From NCBI GenBank assembly GCA_029204225.1, contig CM055093.1:18069041-18133040 (forward strand): a stretch of DNA of 64,000 bases. The letters run 5' to 3'. The stretch is from Diphasiastrum complanatum. Its lineage: Eukaryota > Streptophyta > Lycopodiopsida > Lycopodiales > Lycopodiaceae. This document shows, piece by piece, positions 1 through 13,130 of the stretch. Every line of letters starts with the position of its first letter. The first letter of the stretch is position 1. The notes beneath the pieces are model-generated. The model was not told the origin of the DNA and did no database searches. It worked only from the letters and a program-made list of their open reading frames with translations. A program made the translations under genes and the position numbers.

Positions 1-722
1 TGTATATTTACTTTGAAATGGCAATATATACTTGGAAATGAGGATATGTACTGGACAAATATATATTATGAAGAGGCCTATATCATTTTTCGGATGTAAT
101 TGTTAAGGTCCTGTCTTTTACTTAAGGACAAGACCGCCTGAAATGAAATGACGCCTGTAATACGAAGCGACTAGATTTGTATCGCCACAATGGACCATCA
201 ATTGTACAGTTACATGTACTTGTAACTTATATGTTAACTAGAATTTGTAAATGGAGCATCGCACCAGGAATTTCAAGTGGTGTGTTTGTTTTCTCCATAG
301 GCTATAAATACAGACACACTTCATTCTCACATCACTGAGAGAGAAAGAGAGTTATTGTATGTTTGAGATTGAAGAACTGAATAGAGCATCTAAGGTTATT
401 TCCTTTAATCTCTGTTCTTCGCACTGATGTGTGTGAGTGACTTCGGGTCTAGTCGCAATCTCGTACACATTACTTAAATTATTCTTTGCTCAAACAATAC
501 GATATTTCATTACAGTCATTTGCTGTGTTTCCGTGAAGTTGATCTAAAGAACTATCTTTAAACTAATTTATCCGTCTGTGCGAATACTATGTGTTCGACA
601 TTCGAGTGAATTATCTAGTTTTCCAAAGTCACTGATAGAGAAGTATGTATGCATGTGAATTGTTAGTCCCTGCTTGAGAAAATGAGTTATAGATCTCTAT
701 TTGTGTTGTAACAACACTCAAA
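1..722. other. Non-coding, possible LTR/leader remnant
   Basis: No coding sequence is visible. A TATA-like GCTATAAATACAG near 300, followed by a purine-rich tract and a C/T-rich leader, looks like the promoter and R/U5 part of a plant LTR. There is no matching second LTR in the window and no primer-binding site before the RT remnant that follows, so this is only a suggestion. Confidence 0.25.
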
Positions 723-1525
723 GAGAATAAGAAGCATCTAAGGACTGTCTTGAGGATTTTGAGACAGGATAAGCTTTATGCCAAAGAGTCGAAGTGTGAG
801 TTCTTTAAGAAAGAACTATTGTATCTAGGTCGTGTCATATCCTGGAAGGGAATTATGATTGATCGGAAAAAGATTAAACGGTTCTGGATTGGCCAATTTC
901 TAAAACAATAAGGGAACTTAAATCTGTTTTGGGGTTTACTGTTTTCTTCCGTAGATTCATCATGGATTATTCGAGGATTGTTGTGCCTCTCAATAGTGTG
1001 TTGAAGGGGATAATTACTCGAAAGAGTAGGCCGAGTCCACCTCTCATGTGGAATGAGACATTGGATGCAAGTTTTAATAAACTTAGGGAACTAATTGTCT
1101 CAGCACCAGTTTTGATCATAGCGGATTCTGACAAACCTTATCTGGTTAAAGTGGATGCTAGTGATTATGTGATTGGTGCAGTACTTCTACAAGAGGGGAA
1201 GCCAATTGCTTTTCACAATAAGGAGTTATCTGATGCACAGACTAGGTATACAATTGAAGATAAAGAACTTTTTGAGGTGGTGCATGCATTGAAGACGTGG
1301 AGACACTATTTATATGGTAGTCAATTTATAGTGTGCTATGATCACCAACCATTAAAGTATTTCTGTAATCAAAAAGACGATAGGGATCGAAAGGCTCGAT
1401 GGGCTGAGCTGATGCAAAAATCTGACTTTGATTTGAGATATATAAAAGGATCGTCAAATCAAGTGGCGGATGCCTTAAGTCGGATTGGAGAGGTGAATGA
1501 TCTGTTGTTCAATGAGATCACGTAT
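723..1525 (+). pseudogene. Ty3/gypsy reverse transcriptase - RNase H remnant
   Basis: The translation has the C-terminal RT segment (KLYAKESKCEFF, then YLGRVIS, then FFRRFIMDYS) followed by RNase H (LVKVDASDYVIGAVLLQEGK, TIEDKELFEVVHALKTWRHYL, IKGSSNQVADALSRIG). This order is diagnostic of Ty3/gypsy pol. A frameshift near 885 separates the part before the DWP(I) motif from the rest; from 929 on the frame is open. The RT catalytic core upstream, protease, integrase and gag are missing. The open frame continues without a break into copia-type sequence, which is unusual. Dead fragment; family assignment is secure, lineage is not. Confidence 0.85.
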
Positions 1526-2086
1526 CCATTTCACTCCCTAATCAGTTCATTGATGTATGTTATGCTTTGTACTCGACCCACCTTGCTTACTCAATCAAAG
1601 GGCTACATAGATGCAGATTGGGTAGGAGATATAGACACAAGAAAATCAACCTCTAGATTTTTGTTCCTATTCAATCAAGACCCAATTTCATGGAATAGCC
1701 GAAAATAGACCTCAGTAGCATTATCCTCCATAGAATCAGAATACATAGCTACCACAAATGCTACCCAAGGAGGCAATTTGGCTAAGGAACCTACTTGCAA
1801 GTATTGAAATTATCCAGTCACATCCAATGACCCTGTATTGTGACAATCAAAGTGTCATTGCACTATCTCTGAATCCGAGATTCCACTCCCGAAGTAAGCA
1901 TATTGAAATCCAATATCACAATCTTAGAGAGAAAGTGCAAAGCAAAGAAATTTTTCGGTTTATTGCAGAACAGAGTTAAAGGTAGCAGATTACTTCACCA
2001 AGGCTCTAACAAAAGAGCATCATCTCAGATTTAACAACCTACTAAATTTGAAGATCAAAATTTTTCAAGATCCACATTAGAGAGGA
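1526..2086 (+). pseudogene. Ty1/copia RNase H remnant joined to the gypsy fragment
   Basis: The reading frame of the gypsy RNase H passes into copia-type sequence: SLMYVMLCTRP is the end of copia RT, then GYIDADWVGDIDTRKST and DPISWNSRK are copia RNase H. After a stop at 1706-1708 the domain resumes (WLRNLLASIEII, LYCDNQSVIAL, HSRSKHIEIQYHNLREKV), and the typical ADYFTKAL tail follows 1979 in another frame. About 20 codons between the RT end and RNase H start are missing. A purine tract AGAGAGGAG and the start of an LTR follow directly, so this is the 3' end of a copia element. Confidence 0.8.
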
Positions 2087-2087
2087 G

Positions 2088-2530
2088 TGTTGGAATTCAT
2101 GCTCAAGCCCTATTCCATTAGGTAATGAGCATCCTAAAACCTGTTCATACTTATTTTGAAAAACTACACAAAAAAATATGAAGGCTCACAATTTTAGTAA
2201 AAGATCAAAAAATTCATGATCAAATTTTTTCAACCAAGGCCTATTCTCAATGTCAATCCCATCAAAATGTGATTTTCCAACCCTTGATTAAATCGGATCG
2301 AGGTGAAAAATATCTGGGCGTCCTCTACCCTAGATCAAAACAGATTGGGTTTGATAAATCTGGGCTTCTTCGACCCTAGATCAAATCGAATCGCAGGTCT
2401 AATAAATTTGACCCGTTGTATAAATCTGACCCTTTGTAAAATTCTGACCCTTTGTAAAATTTTGACCCTTTGTACTGTCAACTTAGAAATTTGACCCATG
2501 TCATGACGTTGACAGTCCGCTTACTCCTAT
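2088..2530 (+). repeat. Putative copia 3' LTR (5' part clear, end uncertain)
   Basis: The sequence TGTTGGAATTCATGC starts right after the polypurine tract AGAGAGGAG that follows the copia RNase H remnant, the standard position of a 3' LTR. No second copy is present, so the right end is a guess. Confidence 0.45.
2402..2473 (+). repeat. 18-bp tandem repeat, about four units
   Basis: Units of the form AAAATTCTGACCCTTTGT repeat head to tail (2420-2437, 2438-2455, 2456-2473) with a degenerate unit before them. A wider relative of the motif (GACCCTAGATCAAA) lies just upstream at about 2325-2390. Confidence 0.75.
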
Positions 2531-2794
2531 ACATACATTCACTGTAAAATGACGGCTATCTACTACAGAATGGATGTAGTTAATTAAGTAGATTAATGTC
2601 AGTTTTCAATGTACTGATCATTTGACTTCCAATCATCAAGAAAAATCTGCATTGGAGTCAATGCACTAATCAAGTTATCATCTTGTAGGCATTATGTAGT
2701 AAAGATAGTCAAGTTCAGTTTTGGTTTTTATGCAATCTATCAAGGAACTCAACTGAAGTTGTCTTTGAGCGCCCACAAGAACACATGTAGCAAA

Positions 2795-3080
2795 TATCCA
2801 CGCACAATACAAAGGAGGACGCGCGGGCAAAAAAATTTTTGCGTGGATATAATCGTGGATATACGCGTGGATATGGGCATGTGGATAATCCACGCATGGA
2901 TGTTCCACGCAAATGTCATTTCCGGTAGTAGATCGGCCGGATGTCATGAAATTCAAAATGCTTGGATTATCCACACATGGATTATCCATGCCAAGTCCGA
3001 CTGCCGGCAACCGGGCAAACCTCTGACACCCGGAGCTGGATATAGGAATTCTAATTTCGCGTGGATTATCCACGCTAGAT
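2795..3080. repeat. Subterminal repeat array of element A, left
   Basis: Copies of the half-site GCGTGGAT and its complement ATCCACGC are scattered here. A perfect 17-mer GCGTGGATTATCCACGC lies at 3059-3075, and imperfect copies at about 2838-2920 and 2960-2995. Because the motif is palindromic, both strands stay open here and give spurious reading frames. Confidence 0.85.
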
Positions 3081-3397
3081 TGATTTTAGAAAAAAAGTAC
3101 ATTGATGAGAGAATAAATTCTCTCTTCTTACATTGCCTTCTACAAGGCCAAAACCTCTACTCATCATCACTTCCTCCCTCCTCGCCGCCTTCATCTTGTA
3201 GGTGTGTGTTGATGTCCACATCTTCAAATTCCCCTTCGCTCTCATTCACGTACTCTTCCACATTTCTTACATTTTCTTCCACATCACAAACACTTGAAGT
3301 TGTAGAGCCTCTCTACAAAATAGAATCAAAGTTTTAATTAAATTGAGATTAAACTTACTTGTAAACCACAAAGTAAACAATCACAAAACAATAAAGG

Positions 3398-4291
3398 TTA
3401 AGAGTTTACGATTGGAAACAATCCATGGGATTCCATAAAAGCCTTAAGGCCGGCATATCCATGATTGTAACCTTGCTTGTACTCCGCGGCGGTCATGTGT
3501 CTTCCAAAATCAATAAGCTACATTCAACAAAAAAACATAGTTTAGCAATACAACATAGTTTAGCAATAAAAAACATTAACAATCTCACTACAAAAATAGA
3601 CTCATACTAAAAACTAGTTCACTTACAAATTGGGCCTCTAGATTGCCCCTTCCTCCCAATCCTAAGTGACTTTGGCCATCTTTTAAGAGCTTCTTGGCGG
3701 CAGCCCTACGTTGTTGTTCATACTTTTGGGGATTGTTTTGCAACAATTCTCCTTTCACCTTCCTCCAGTCCCTTTTGGAGCACCATCCAGGCTTCGTGGG
3801 ATTCTTGAGATTCCTCACGGCTCTTCTCATCAATTGCCTTTTGTTTCGAATCCAAAGGTAGATTGTATTCAAGGCCCAAGTCCTACTAAAAGCATTGGAT
3901 TGAGGAAATTCAGAATATAAAGTCTCTATTATTTTATTTTTGTCTTTAAGCGATTGGGAGGACCAATTGATCATATAATCTTTACCAAAATATAAAGCAA
4001 CTAAATAACGCAAACGGGCATGAACTACATTGCCACGCATATTTTTTATAGCTCCACCACGTGGATTAAGATCATAATACACACTACACGATTTTTGGGA
4101 AGGGGCATCTTTGGAAGCTCTTCTCTCGGATGATTCACCCGAAGAAGATAACACAAGATTTTTTATTCTATCTCTTTGTTGAGGAGATATATTCTCAAAC
4201 CACTCTTGATTTATTCTTTGGGCTCCTTACGAGCTCTTCTCCTAGATGGTCTCCCACTTGACCTTCCACTTGACCTACCACTTGAAGACAT
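3398..4291 (-). pseudogene. TnpA-like (plant transposase-24 type) accessory protein, copy A
   Basis: Two exons on the minus strand. Exon 1 is open from 4154 to 3627 (176 codons); a donor GTAAGT follows at 3626-3621, and exon 2 (3517-3398) restarts in phase and ends in a stop. Key segments: VYYDLNPRGGAIKNMRGNVV, then LRYLVALYFGKDYMINW, YSEFPQSNAFSRTW, KPGWCSKRDWRKVKGE, QSHLGLGGRGNLEAQF, and in exon 2 DFGRHMTAAEYKQGYNHGY. Aligned copies at 16.9-17.6 kb and 51.2-52.0 kb share this order. It is the small DNA-binding partner type of CACTA elements and probably binds the surrounding palindromes (inference). A likelier start is the ATG at 4291 (Ser/Arg-rich MSSSGRSSGRS leader), but a one-base shift near 4220 separates it from the rest. 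An internal start could still give a product of about 215 residues. Confidence 0.65.
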
Positions 4292-4624
4292 TGTATCAAA
4301 GAAAAACTTTAAAAGTTAGAAAGTAGTGGAGAATGGGAGTGAAAGAGTATCGAAGACTTTTAGATTAGAAGAGTAAGCAATGACAAGAAAGCAATAGATT
4401 AATAGTAAGCAAGAACAAACAAGATCAATAGAGCAAGCAATAGCAAGAGCAAGATCACTAGCAATAAAGAGCAACCAAAAACAAGCAAGCAAGATCTATA
4501 GAGCTTAGAAGAGCAATATCAAGCAAGAGCACTAAACACTAGATTAGAACACCTATAAAATTTGAAAGCAAAAGAAGAGGAGCAAGAATGCTCCCGAAAA
4601 TGCTATTTTATTGGCATTTGAGTT

Positions 4625-4672
4625 TTGCGTAGATTATCCACACAGAAGTTATCCACGCGATATCCACGCGGT
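4625..4672. repeat. Subterminal repeat array of element A, right
   Basis: A near-palindrome GCGTAGATTATCCACAC is followed by two ATCCACGC half-sites within 48 bases, matching the left array of the element. Confidence 0.75.
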
Positions 4673-4690
4673 TTTTTTTCCCCCTCTTGG

Positions 4691-5987
4691 CACGTGGGCT
4701 TGCATGCTTCAAATGTCATTCAATATTCTCATAATCTTTTCTAGATTTTATGAGAATATTTTATTGTAGGATTTTACATAAAATATATTATTTAATATGA
4801 TGGAATATAAAAAAATCAATTCAAAGATCATTATGGTAGCATTTAATTGTTAAAACTAGTTTTATATTGTTATAAATTTAATTTTTCTTGAGATTTGACA
4901 TACAAGACAAAATTATGAGATAAGAAATATACATATTATTATTGAACAAGTAATTTAACAAGATTTTAAGATTTTATGACATAATATTATGTCAAATCGG
5001 TGATGTCATAAAACATTTACTTTATTAATAATCTAGGTGTCATAGATTTGATATAATCTGATGACATAATTATATGGTCAAATAGAAAAAAATTGCTTTT
5101 GTCATGTGGCCTCTTAAATGGTTGCATGGGGTCATTTAGATTCATGATCAAAAGCATTTATGTTATATTGAGGACCTTAGTGATATGTGACCTATATGAT
5201 AAATCTTTTTAATTGTTGGTGTCTAACCTATATAACCTTATATGAAATCATAGTAATTAGTTGAAATATCATTTAGCATTGTAATAAAGATGTTGATCAA
5301 TGGTGTGCTATCTAGTATATGATTTCTTGCATACAAAGCAACCATAGATAGAAAGGGCGAATGCATATTGCTCGTCATGAGATACCATGGCACACTAGGC
5401 CTTTAGCTAACTCGAGCCAAGTATTGGTTAATCAAATGAGTGATTGAGTGGGCAATGAATCAGTTGAGTATATTACTGATTGTTTGATTTTGATCATTCC
5501 ATCTTGAAAGAAAGATTGAGTGAGATCATCACTCATCTTAGACAAGAGTTCAAACTGAGAGCTTTGAACATTGACTGCTATGTGGTCTTTAAATTAGTTG
5601 AGATAGGCCTGCGCGCACTATCTACTGATGTCTAACATTTGTCAGTATGAACCTCATTTTGATTGCTCGTCATGTGTTGTCCCACCCAAGCAATTTTCTT
5701 GATAGCAATGTTACTAGAATATTAGATTTACATTAAGCATAAGTAGAATATACATGGATTAGGTGTTGGCATGTCTTTAACAAACTGTATTATATTTGTT
5801 CAGTACATACGGTCTCATAATGATAACTTATGATGTGGTATAGAGTAGTTGGCTATAGTGTGTATATGTCATTGATGATGTCATCATCATCAAATAGTGA
5901 CTCATCTCATGATCGCAACAGAATTGCACTTTATTTGTTATTAATGAGCATATAATTTTTCTTGCAAATTTATTTTTACAATGACAT
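4691..5987. other. No recognisable feature
   Basis: AT-rich sequence without an open frame of note, repeat array or RNA gene that I can identify. It may hold the 5' part of the large CACTA element that follows. Confidence 0.5.
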
Positions 5988-5999
5988 TTGATTGGAATT

Positions 6000-6174
6000 A
6001 TGAATTCTAGGAAAATTATCGTACCTCCATGTGATTTAGAGAAAGAAAAAAGAATTGAGCTCTATCACAAAAAAAAGGAACAAGCAAGACTAAAGTACAA
6101 TGAACAACTATTGACTAGTTCATCTTCAAGCTCTTCCATCAGTCGACATAGACCGCCTATTGATCCATCACATG
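6000..6174 (+). CDS. Unrecognised exon, Ser-rich, upstream of CACTA coding region
   Basis: An open stretch starting at the ATG at 6000 gives about 58 residues: a basic, charged helix (DLEKEKRIELYHKKKEQARL) and then a serine run and SRHRPPIDPSH, after which GTATGT forms a good splice donor at 6175. It lies on the same strand and just upstream of the transposase-associated domain, so it may be the first exon of the CACTA transposase gene. I do not recognise the sequence and the splice is a guess. Confidence 0.35.
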
Positions 6175-6254
6175 TATGTATATTGATTTATGTCATAATT
6201 TTTTTAGTTGTAATAGTGATGTACTCTGATTTGCTGTTTGGATATAGTATATTG

Positions 6255-6543
6255 CTCTTTGGAAAGCCAAGATACCACTCCATCACAAATGAAGGTTGAA
6301 AATGCACTAAATGTACAAAGATTATTTTGTCAATTTTTGTCACATGTTAGAATTTGTCAATTGACACTGAAAGAATATGTGAAATTTGCAATTGGATTAT
6401 TGGACCAGTTTCAACCAAAATATGATGAGGATACCATGTACATGCACACAATGCAAAGGCCTTAGGATTCGGACAAGGAGGATTGTCAACGATCATATTT
6501 GGGCCAATGGAGTGCACACAGAGAATCCAAGAGTACGAGAGGT
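6255..6543 (+). pseudogene. Transposase-associated domain exon of CACTA transposase (frameshifted)
   Basis: The frame covering LTLKEYVKFAIGLLDQF and, after a one-base shift near 6430, IPCTCTQCKG...RIVNDHIWANGV matches the plant transposase-associated zinc-binding domain (pattern CPCxxC ... HLxxxGF) found at the N terminus of TNP2-type CACTA transposases. The cysteine set C-x-C-x2-C is present. The exon seems to end in GAGAG before GTAAAC near 6540. The rest of the transposase lies at 13131-15776, so the gene would have a long intron region holding the SET frame. The frameshift makes it non-functional as it stands. Confidence 0.6.
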
Positions 6544-6653
6544 AAACTCTTTAAAGTGTTTTTCGAAAATGCTTTAATCTTTGACCCTTATGACACTTCA
6601 AGTATAGTTTGGCCAATAAATATTGAGCGATAGGATGAGTGCCATGATACTTT

Positions 6654-6830
6654 GAAGTTAATCTCTCACTTGCTTCTAGAAGGAAAAATCTAGATAGAAT
6701 ATTTAGATGAAGTTAATCTCTCACTTGCTTCTAAAAGGAAAAATCCAAATAGAATGATTAGATGAAGTTAACCTCTCACTTGTTTCTAAAAGAAAAAATC
6801 CAAATAAAATGATTAGATGCAGTTAATCTT
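6654..6830 (+). repeat. 55-bp tandem repeat, three units
   Basis: Units starting GAAGTTAATCTCTCACTTG begin at 6654, 6709 and 6764 and differ by a few bases; a fourth breaks off after about 12 bases. Likely intronic in the CACTA gene. Confidence 0.85.
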
Positions 6831-6869
6831 GATTTCCATATTCAATCACCCATAATAGACTCATTCACG

Positions 6870-6872
<3 letters not shown>

Positions 6873-6932
<60 letters not shown>

Positions 6933-6962
6933 GACAGAGAGACAGAGAGACAGAGACAGAGA
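6873..6962. repeat. (GA)n microsatellite with GACA interruptions
   Basis: About 90 bases of GA, the right half broken by ACAGAGAG units. Reading frames through it (SLSLSL) are artefacts. Confidence 0.95.
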
Positions 6963-7288
6963 ATCCACACTCCCGATTCTAGGAAGGTGTGTAGCCCTTG
7001 TTTTCTTCCGTTAAAGACGTGGTTCAAATGTTTTTTGTTGGAAGATGAGTTTCACAAAAAAGCCCAAATGTCGCAGGGAGGGAGCATGTTGTGACATTCT
7101 GGAGTAGGATATAATCGTGTGGTTCAAGAGTTTTGATTAGGACTCTATAATGTTCACTCTGTTTTTCTCTTCATGTGTGTTTAGAGTCAGTGTGGGTGGG
7201 TGTGTGTGTGTGTGTGCTTGTGTTTGTGTGTGTCTTTCATGCTATTTCTTTACAGTTTGTGTTATATATTAATTTATATTTCATACTT

Positions 7289-7407
<119 letters not shown>

Positions 7408-7492
7408 ATACATCTAACATTTTCAACTTTTGCAGAAGGACCATAAGTTGGTTTCAAGAAAAAGAGTTGCAAGAGAGATCGAGAATATTATT

Positions 7493-9284
7493 TGTGGAGC
7501 CCTGGCTATGGCTCTTTACTCCATTTTTCGGCTTTTTGTTGCTAAATCTTAAGCCTTTGCCTTTGCCGTTGTCGGCATTTTCACATTATTCGGCTTTGTG
7601 AGAGAGTCAAGTTTCAATGGTAGTTTTAGCGGCTGACTATAAACTGCCATCTTCACATTTCCTAAGGGCAACTCGCTATTATCAAAGGCAAGGCACTACA
7701 TATATGAAGGGCCATTGTCACACATTTCGCACTATTCGGGACTTTCGGAGCCTCGTTCATTCTTTAGTGCCTACCTTGGAGCACCTACACGTAGCCAGAG
7801 CCTCCCCCCTTCGCATTTCTTGAGGCAACTGTCGCACATCTCTCTCTCTCTCTTCAGATTACTGTAGGGCAGTATGCCTTCCTGGCTATAGCCTACCTTC
7901 GCACTTCTTTTTTCTCAAGGCAGCGAAGAGAGGTTGTTCCTCTTGCAGGTCAGCGATCCCTCGCAGCCATCGCATCTCCAAGAGGCAGATCCAACGCACT
8001 GATTTTTTATGGCACATTTCTTACACATGGCAATGAAGGACCTCTTTCACATAGCCAGCGCTCATTGTTCTTGGTAAATCATCTTCTATAAACAGTATGA
8101 GGACCTCCAATGCATTTCAGAGGGCAAGCAAACAGATCTTCTACACGGCAGTTCTGAAAGCAGATTTGGTTGCAACTCTGATTTCCAGTGGCAGCCCACT
8201 TCATTTAGCCTTCATTCACCTCTTCTTATATGCAGGGCAGCGTTCTAATTAGTGGCCATCTATTAGATTTGTGGCAGCCTCCAGTGCACTCCAAAGTTGG
8301 TTGCAGATTCAAGGCAGTTTGCAGATGGCTAGCGACCCTCATTCATCTTCGACCTGGCTATTTTTCCTTACTTGAGACATCAACCCTACTTTCTAATTGT
8401 TGATCCTACTGTAGCAGTATGCTATTGGCTTGTGAAAGCCCTGTTCTAGATGTCAAATACTGATTTGCTCTCATTCTTGAAGCAGTTGCAGAGCCCTCTT
8501 CTCTCTAGCACGGATCTCTCTGGCTATATCATGCTAGTCTTATGCCATTGTAATTCATTCAGACACAATGTAGAACAGAGGCTCAGAGCTCTGTTGGTGC
8601 TTTAATGTAGATTTACTGCTTTTGCTATTCATCTACAAGTTCAGAACCGTTGTGTTCTCAGATTCTTGTATAGAGGTGTAGCAACCCCTCTTCTTTGCAG
8701 TGTCTAGACTGTAATGAATATATCTTTGTACTCTGCAAATGGTGAATATAGATAATGTAAATCTGAGTGTTCTAAACCACACACAACTTGTTTCTACTGT
8801 AAATACCTTCTGTGCTTTTCATGGTGATTCATTTTGGTAATAGAAAGTTTATGACACTGTATTGTTTGTGCCTATACACAGTGTTTGGACTGAAATTGAT
8901 TAGTGAAGTGTCTCTAGCCTTTAGTCTTGTGATTTGCGCAGATCATAGGAGTTAGATTCCTAATAAACACTGTGTGGCTTTCCCTTTTGCCGAAGTATTT
9001 GCTTTCTTGAGTTCACTCCCATTTGAATCCGAAAACCATAATGAAGTATTGAATATTTTTCTCCCGGGTGTTTGTTTTTTTTATACAGTTGTACTGGCAG
9101 CCCGTTTTGGAAACATCTGTTGATGACCAGTTGCAATCACTTCTCCTGTCCACTCCATTCATTCTTGATTATTTTTGGTTTTGCACTAATAATGACAATA
9201 TTAGCCTTTTTATTGCTCTCTAGTAGGAACGATACCCATTTATACTACAAATATCAATCATTTTGTTGTTGGTATGTCGCGACA
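7493..9284 (+). repeat. 5' LTR of the non-autonomous element
   Basis: 1792 bases, TG...CA ends, short CT run near 7842-7855 at the place where the other LTR has a 121-base CT tract. Otherwise it aligns along its whole length with 9873-11784. Confidence 0.92.
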
Positions 9285-9872
9285 TATACCAATATTGGTG
9301 CCGTTGCTGGAGAGCAATGCCAAATAGGATGTTCTATCATTATTATGATTTTTGTTTATATTTTTCAGATTCACAAGTTACTATTCTGGTTCTTCAAGCA
9401 TTTCAGAAGAGGAATAGTGAAATCTGAGTTTCGACCACCCTGACTCGTCATTTCACTTTTGATTTTCTATTTTCAGTTTTTGGTAGAGTTCTTAAAGTTG
9501 TTTATAGTTTGTAAAATGTGTTTAGTTCTTGTTATGTACAGTCTGAATATTCTGTTGTTATGTCGAATAATCTCTTGGTTTTCCGTAGGCAAATTTTGAT
9601 TCATGTTTTTCCAAGAGACGGTTCTATTCTATTTTGTTTTGGTTTTCTATTTACAGGATCTTCAAGCCAAAATAAAAGTCTGTTCTAAGGCTTTGGTGCT
9701 GTCTGAGATGTGCCGATGTTGTCTAAAGACTGTTGCTGACAAATGCCGATCTTTCTATGTTCTGTTCAAAGTTAACGACTTGTTGGTGTTGTTGTCCAAA
9801 ATCACATTATTTAAATGATGCAGAGCCTTCTCTGATGCTTGCGAGGCCACTGCGCAGTTGAGGAGGGGGACA
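9285..9872 (+). other. Internal region of the non-autonomous LTR element
   Basis: Contains the primer-site-like TTGGTGCCGTTGCTGGAGA (9295-9313) at its left and the polypurine tract GAGGAGGGGGA (9860-9870) at its right. The short open frames (for example 9603-9818) match nothing I know. Confidence 0.85.
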
Positions 9873-11784
<1,912 letters not shown>

Positions 11785-13130
11785 TTATTGATAGGATAAG
11801 TCACATGATTATTGATTTTGGATCATCATTGGCCCTAGATGATGCTCTTGTTGATGATGACCCCTTGCATGATATAATTAGTTCATCAATGCCTTGTAGT
11901 TCAATCCAGGTCTCCAAATCTCTAGAACGTTCTTATCACCCAACCACACCTATCCTAGATGTTGCACATGAGTCCTCCACGATACTCCACGTGGATTCCA
12001 CAAACTTGACCACCCCTTTAAAAAAGAGAACATGTCTTGGACGTATTCTGACTAGTTTGAAAGATAATTGCAAATTACTACGCACTGTTGATGTGTCAAA
12101 AGACATTCTAGGTTCTTTGTCTGACCTTCCTCTTCCATCTAGCTTGCAGTCATTAGTAAAAACTCTCATTAGAAGTAGATATTCATGTTGGCCACTCCAA
12201 TCACCATTACCATTAAATGGAACACCAGTTATGTATTGGGGCCAAATGTACATGATCATGACTTGTGAACACTTTCCTAAGGCTGGTTTGGGCCTTTTTG
12301 CATTGAGTAGTATTGAGGTCCCATTAAATAGTGTTGTGACATTGATGCCATGTGCAGGACTTCAATACAATTGGGGTGATTGGCATGCTTTGTGTCATCA
12401 CCAATGGAGGATGCAAGTATATGGCTTGAATTCAAATTCTTGTTCTTTAGAGCAGCAACGCATGCAAGGAGGCAACATCTCAAGGGCAAATCGTACATAC
12501 ATTGATGGACGTCCAGATGTGCATGGAAACATTGCTGCATATAGAAATAGTTCCGTTGGCCACCCTCTATTGACAAATTGTGATTTTGAAGAATGCACCA
12601 ATGGAAAAGAAGAATATTTTACTAGGAATGTAAAGGGCACTTATGTAGTGGTCTGTGCCACTAGATCTATCAAGTTTGGGGAGGAATTATTCATCAAGTA
12701 TAGTTTCAACTGTCCTCTACTCAAATGTTTGCAAAAGACAATAAGTCAAATGTGAAGATATAAATTTTGTTGATATGTAGAGATGTATAATCCATGCATC
12801 TTGATTGTATTTGGTTTGTGTCATTAAATATGTCAAATGTTAGGAGCATTATTTGTCATTTGCCTAGATGTTCACATAAGATAATAAGTGAAAGCTAATG
12901 AATGTGAAATTCATAAATATGTAAATATGTAGAAGCGTGCAATTCTTTGAGTTCATTGAATGTTAACAAGTTGAAAAGACAAATCTTGCTAATAGATACA
13001 TTTGTATGTTCATACTTTTTAAACTAAGAGGTAATTTATATTTATATGCAACATTTAGATCTATCAAGTATTGGGAGGAAATGTTTATCTAGCATTGTTT
13101 CAACCTACTTCTTGTTATTTTGATATATAG

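Larger units (their letters stand above)
2786..4690. mobile_element. CACTA-like element A (compact, TnpA-like gene only)
   Basis: A minus-strand TnpA-like gene sits between two arrays of one palindromic motif (2795-3080 and 4625-4672). Its left end resembles that of element B at 15777: both have a CAAATAT core followed by a CCACGCACA...ACAA(A/G)GGA block. The layout is also that of element B: dense array, gene read toward it, short array. No transposase is present, so movement would need one in trans. Clean CACTA/TAGTG termini and a 3-bp target duplication were not found; the bounds are approximate. Confidence 0.6.

Noticed and set aside
2678-3337. Overlapping open frames on both strands (131 and 192 codons)
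   Set aside because: They arise from the palindromic subterminal repeats of element A; no protein family is visible.
9072-9443. 123-codon frame crossing the 5' LTR/internal boundary
   Set aside because: It lies over LTR sequence that recurs at 11.6 kb with different downstream codons; no motif.
12277-12640. Minus-strand frames opposite the SET domain
   Set aside because: Shadows of the plus-strand SET frame, which carries the recognisable motifs.
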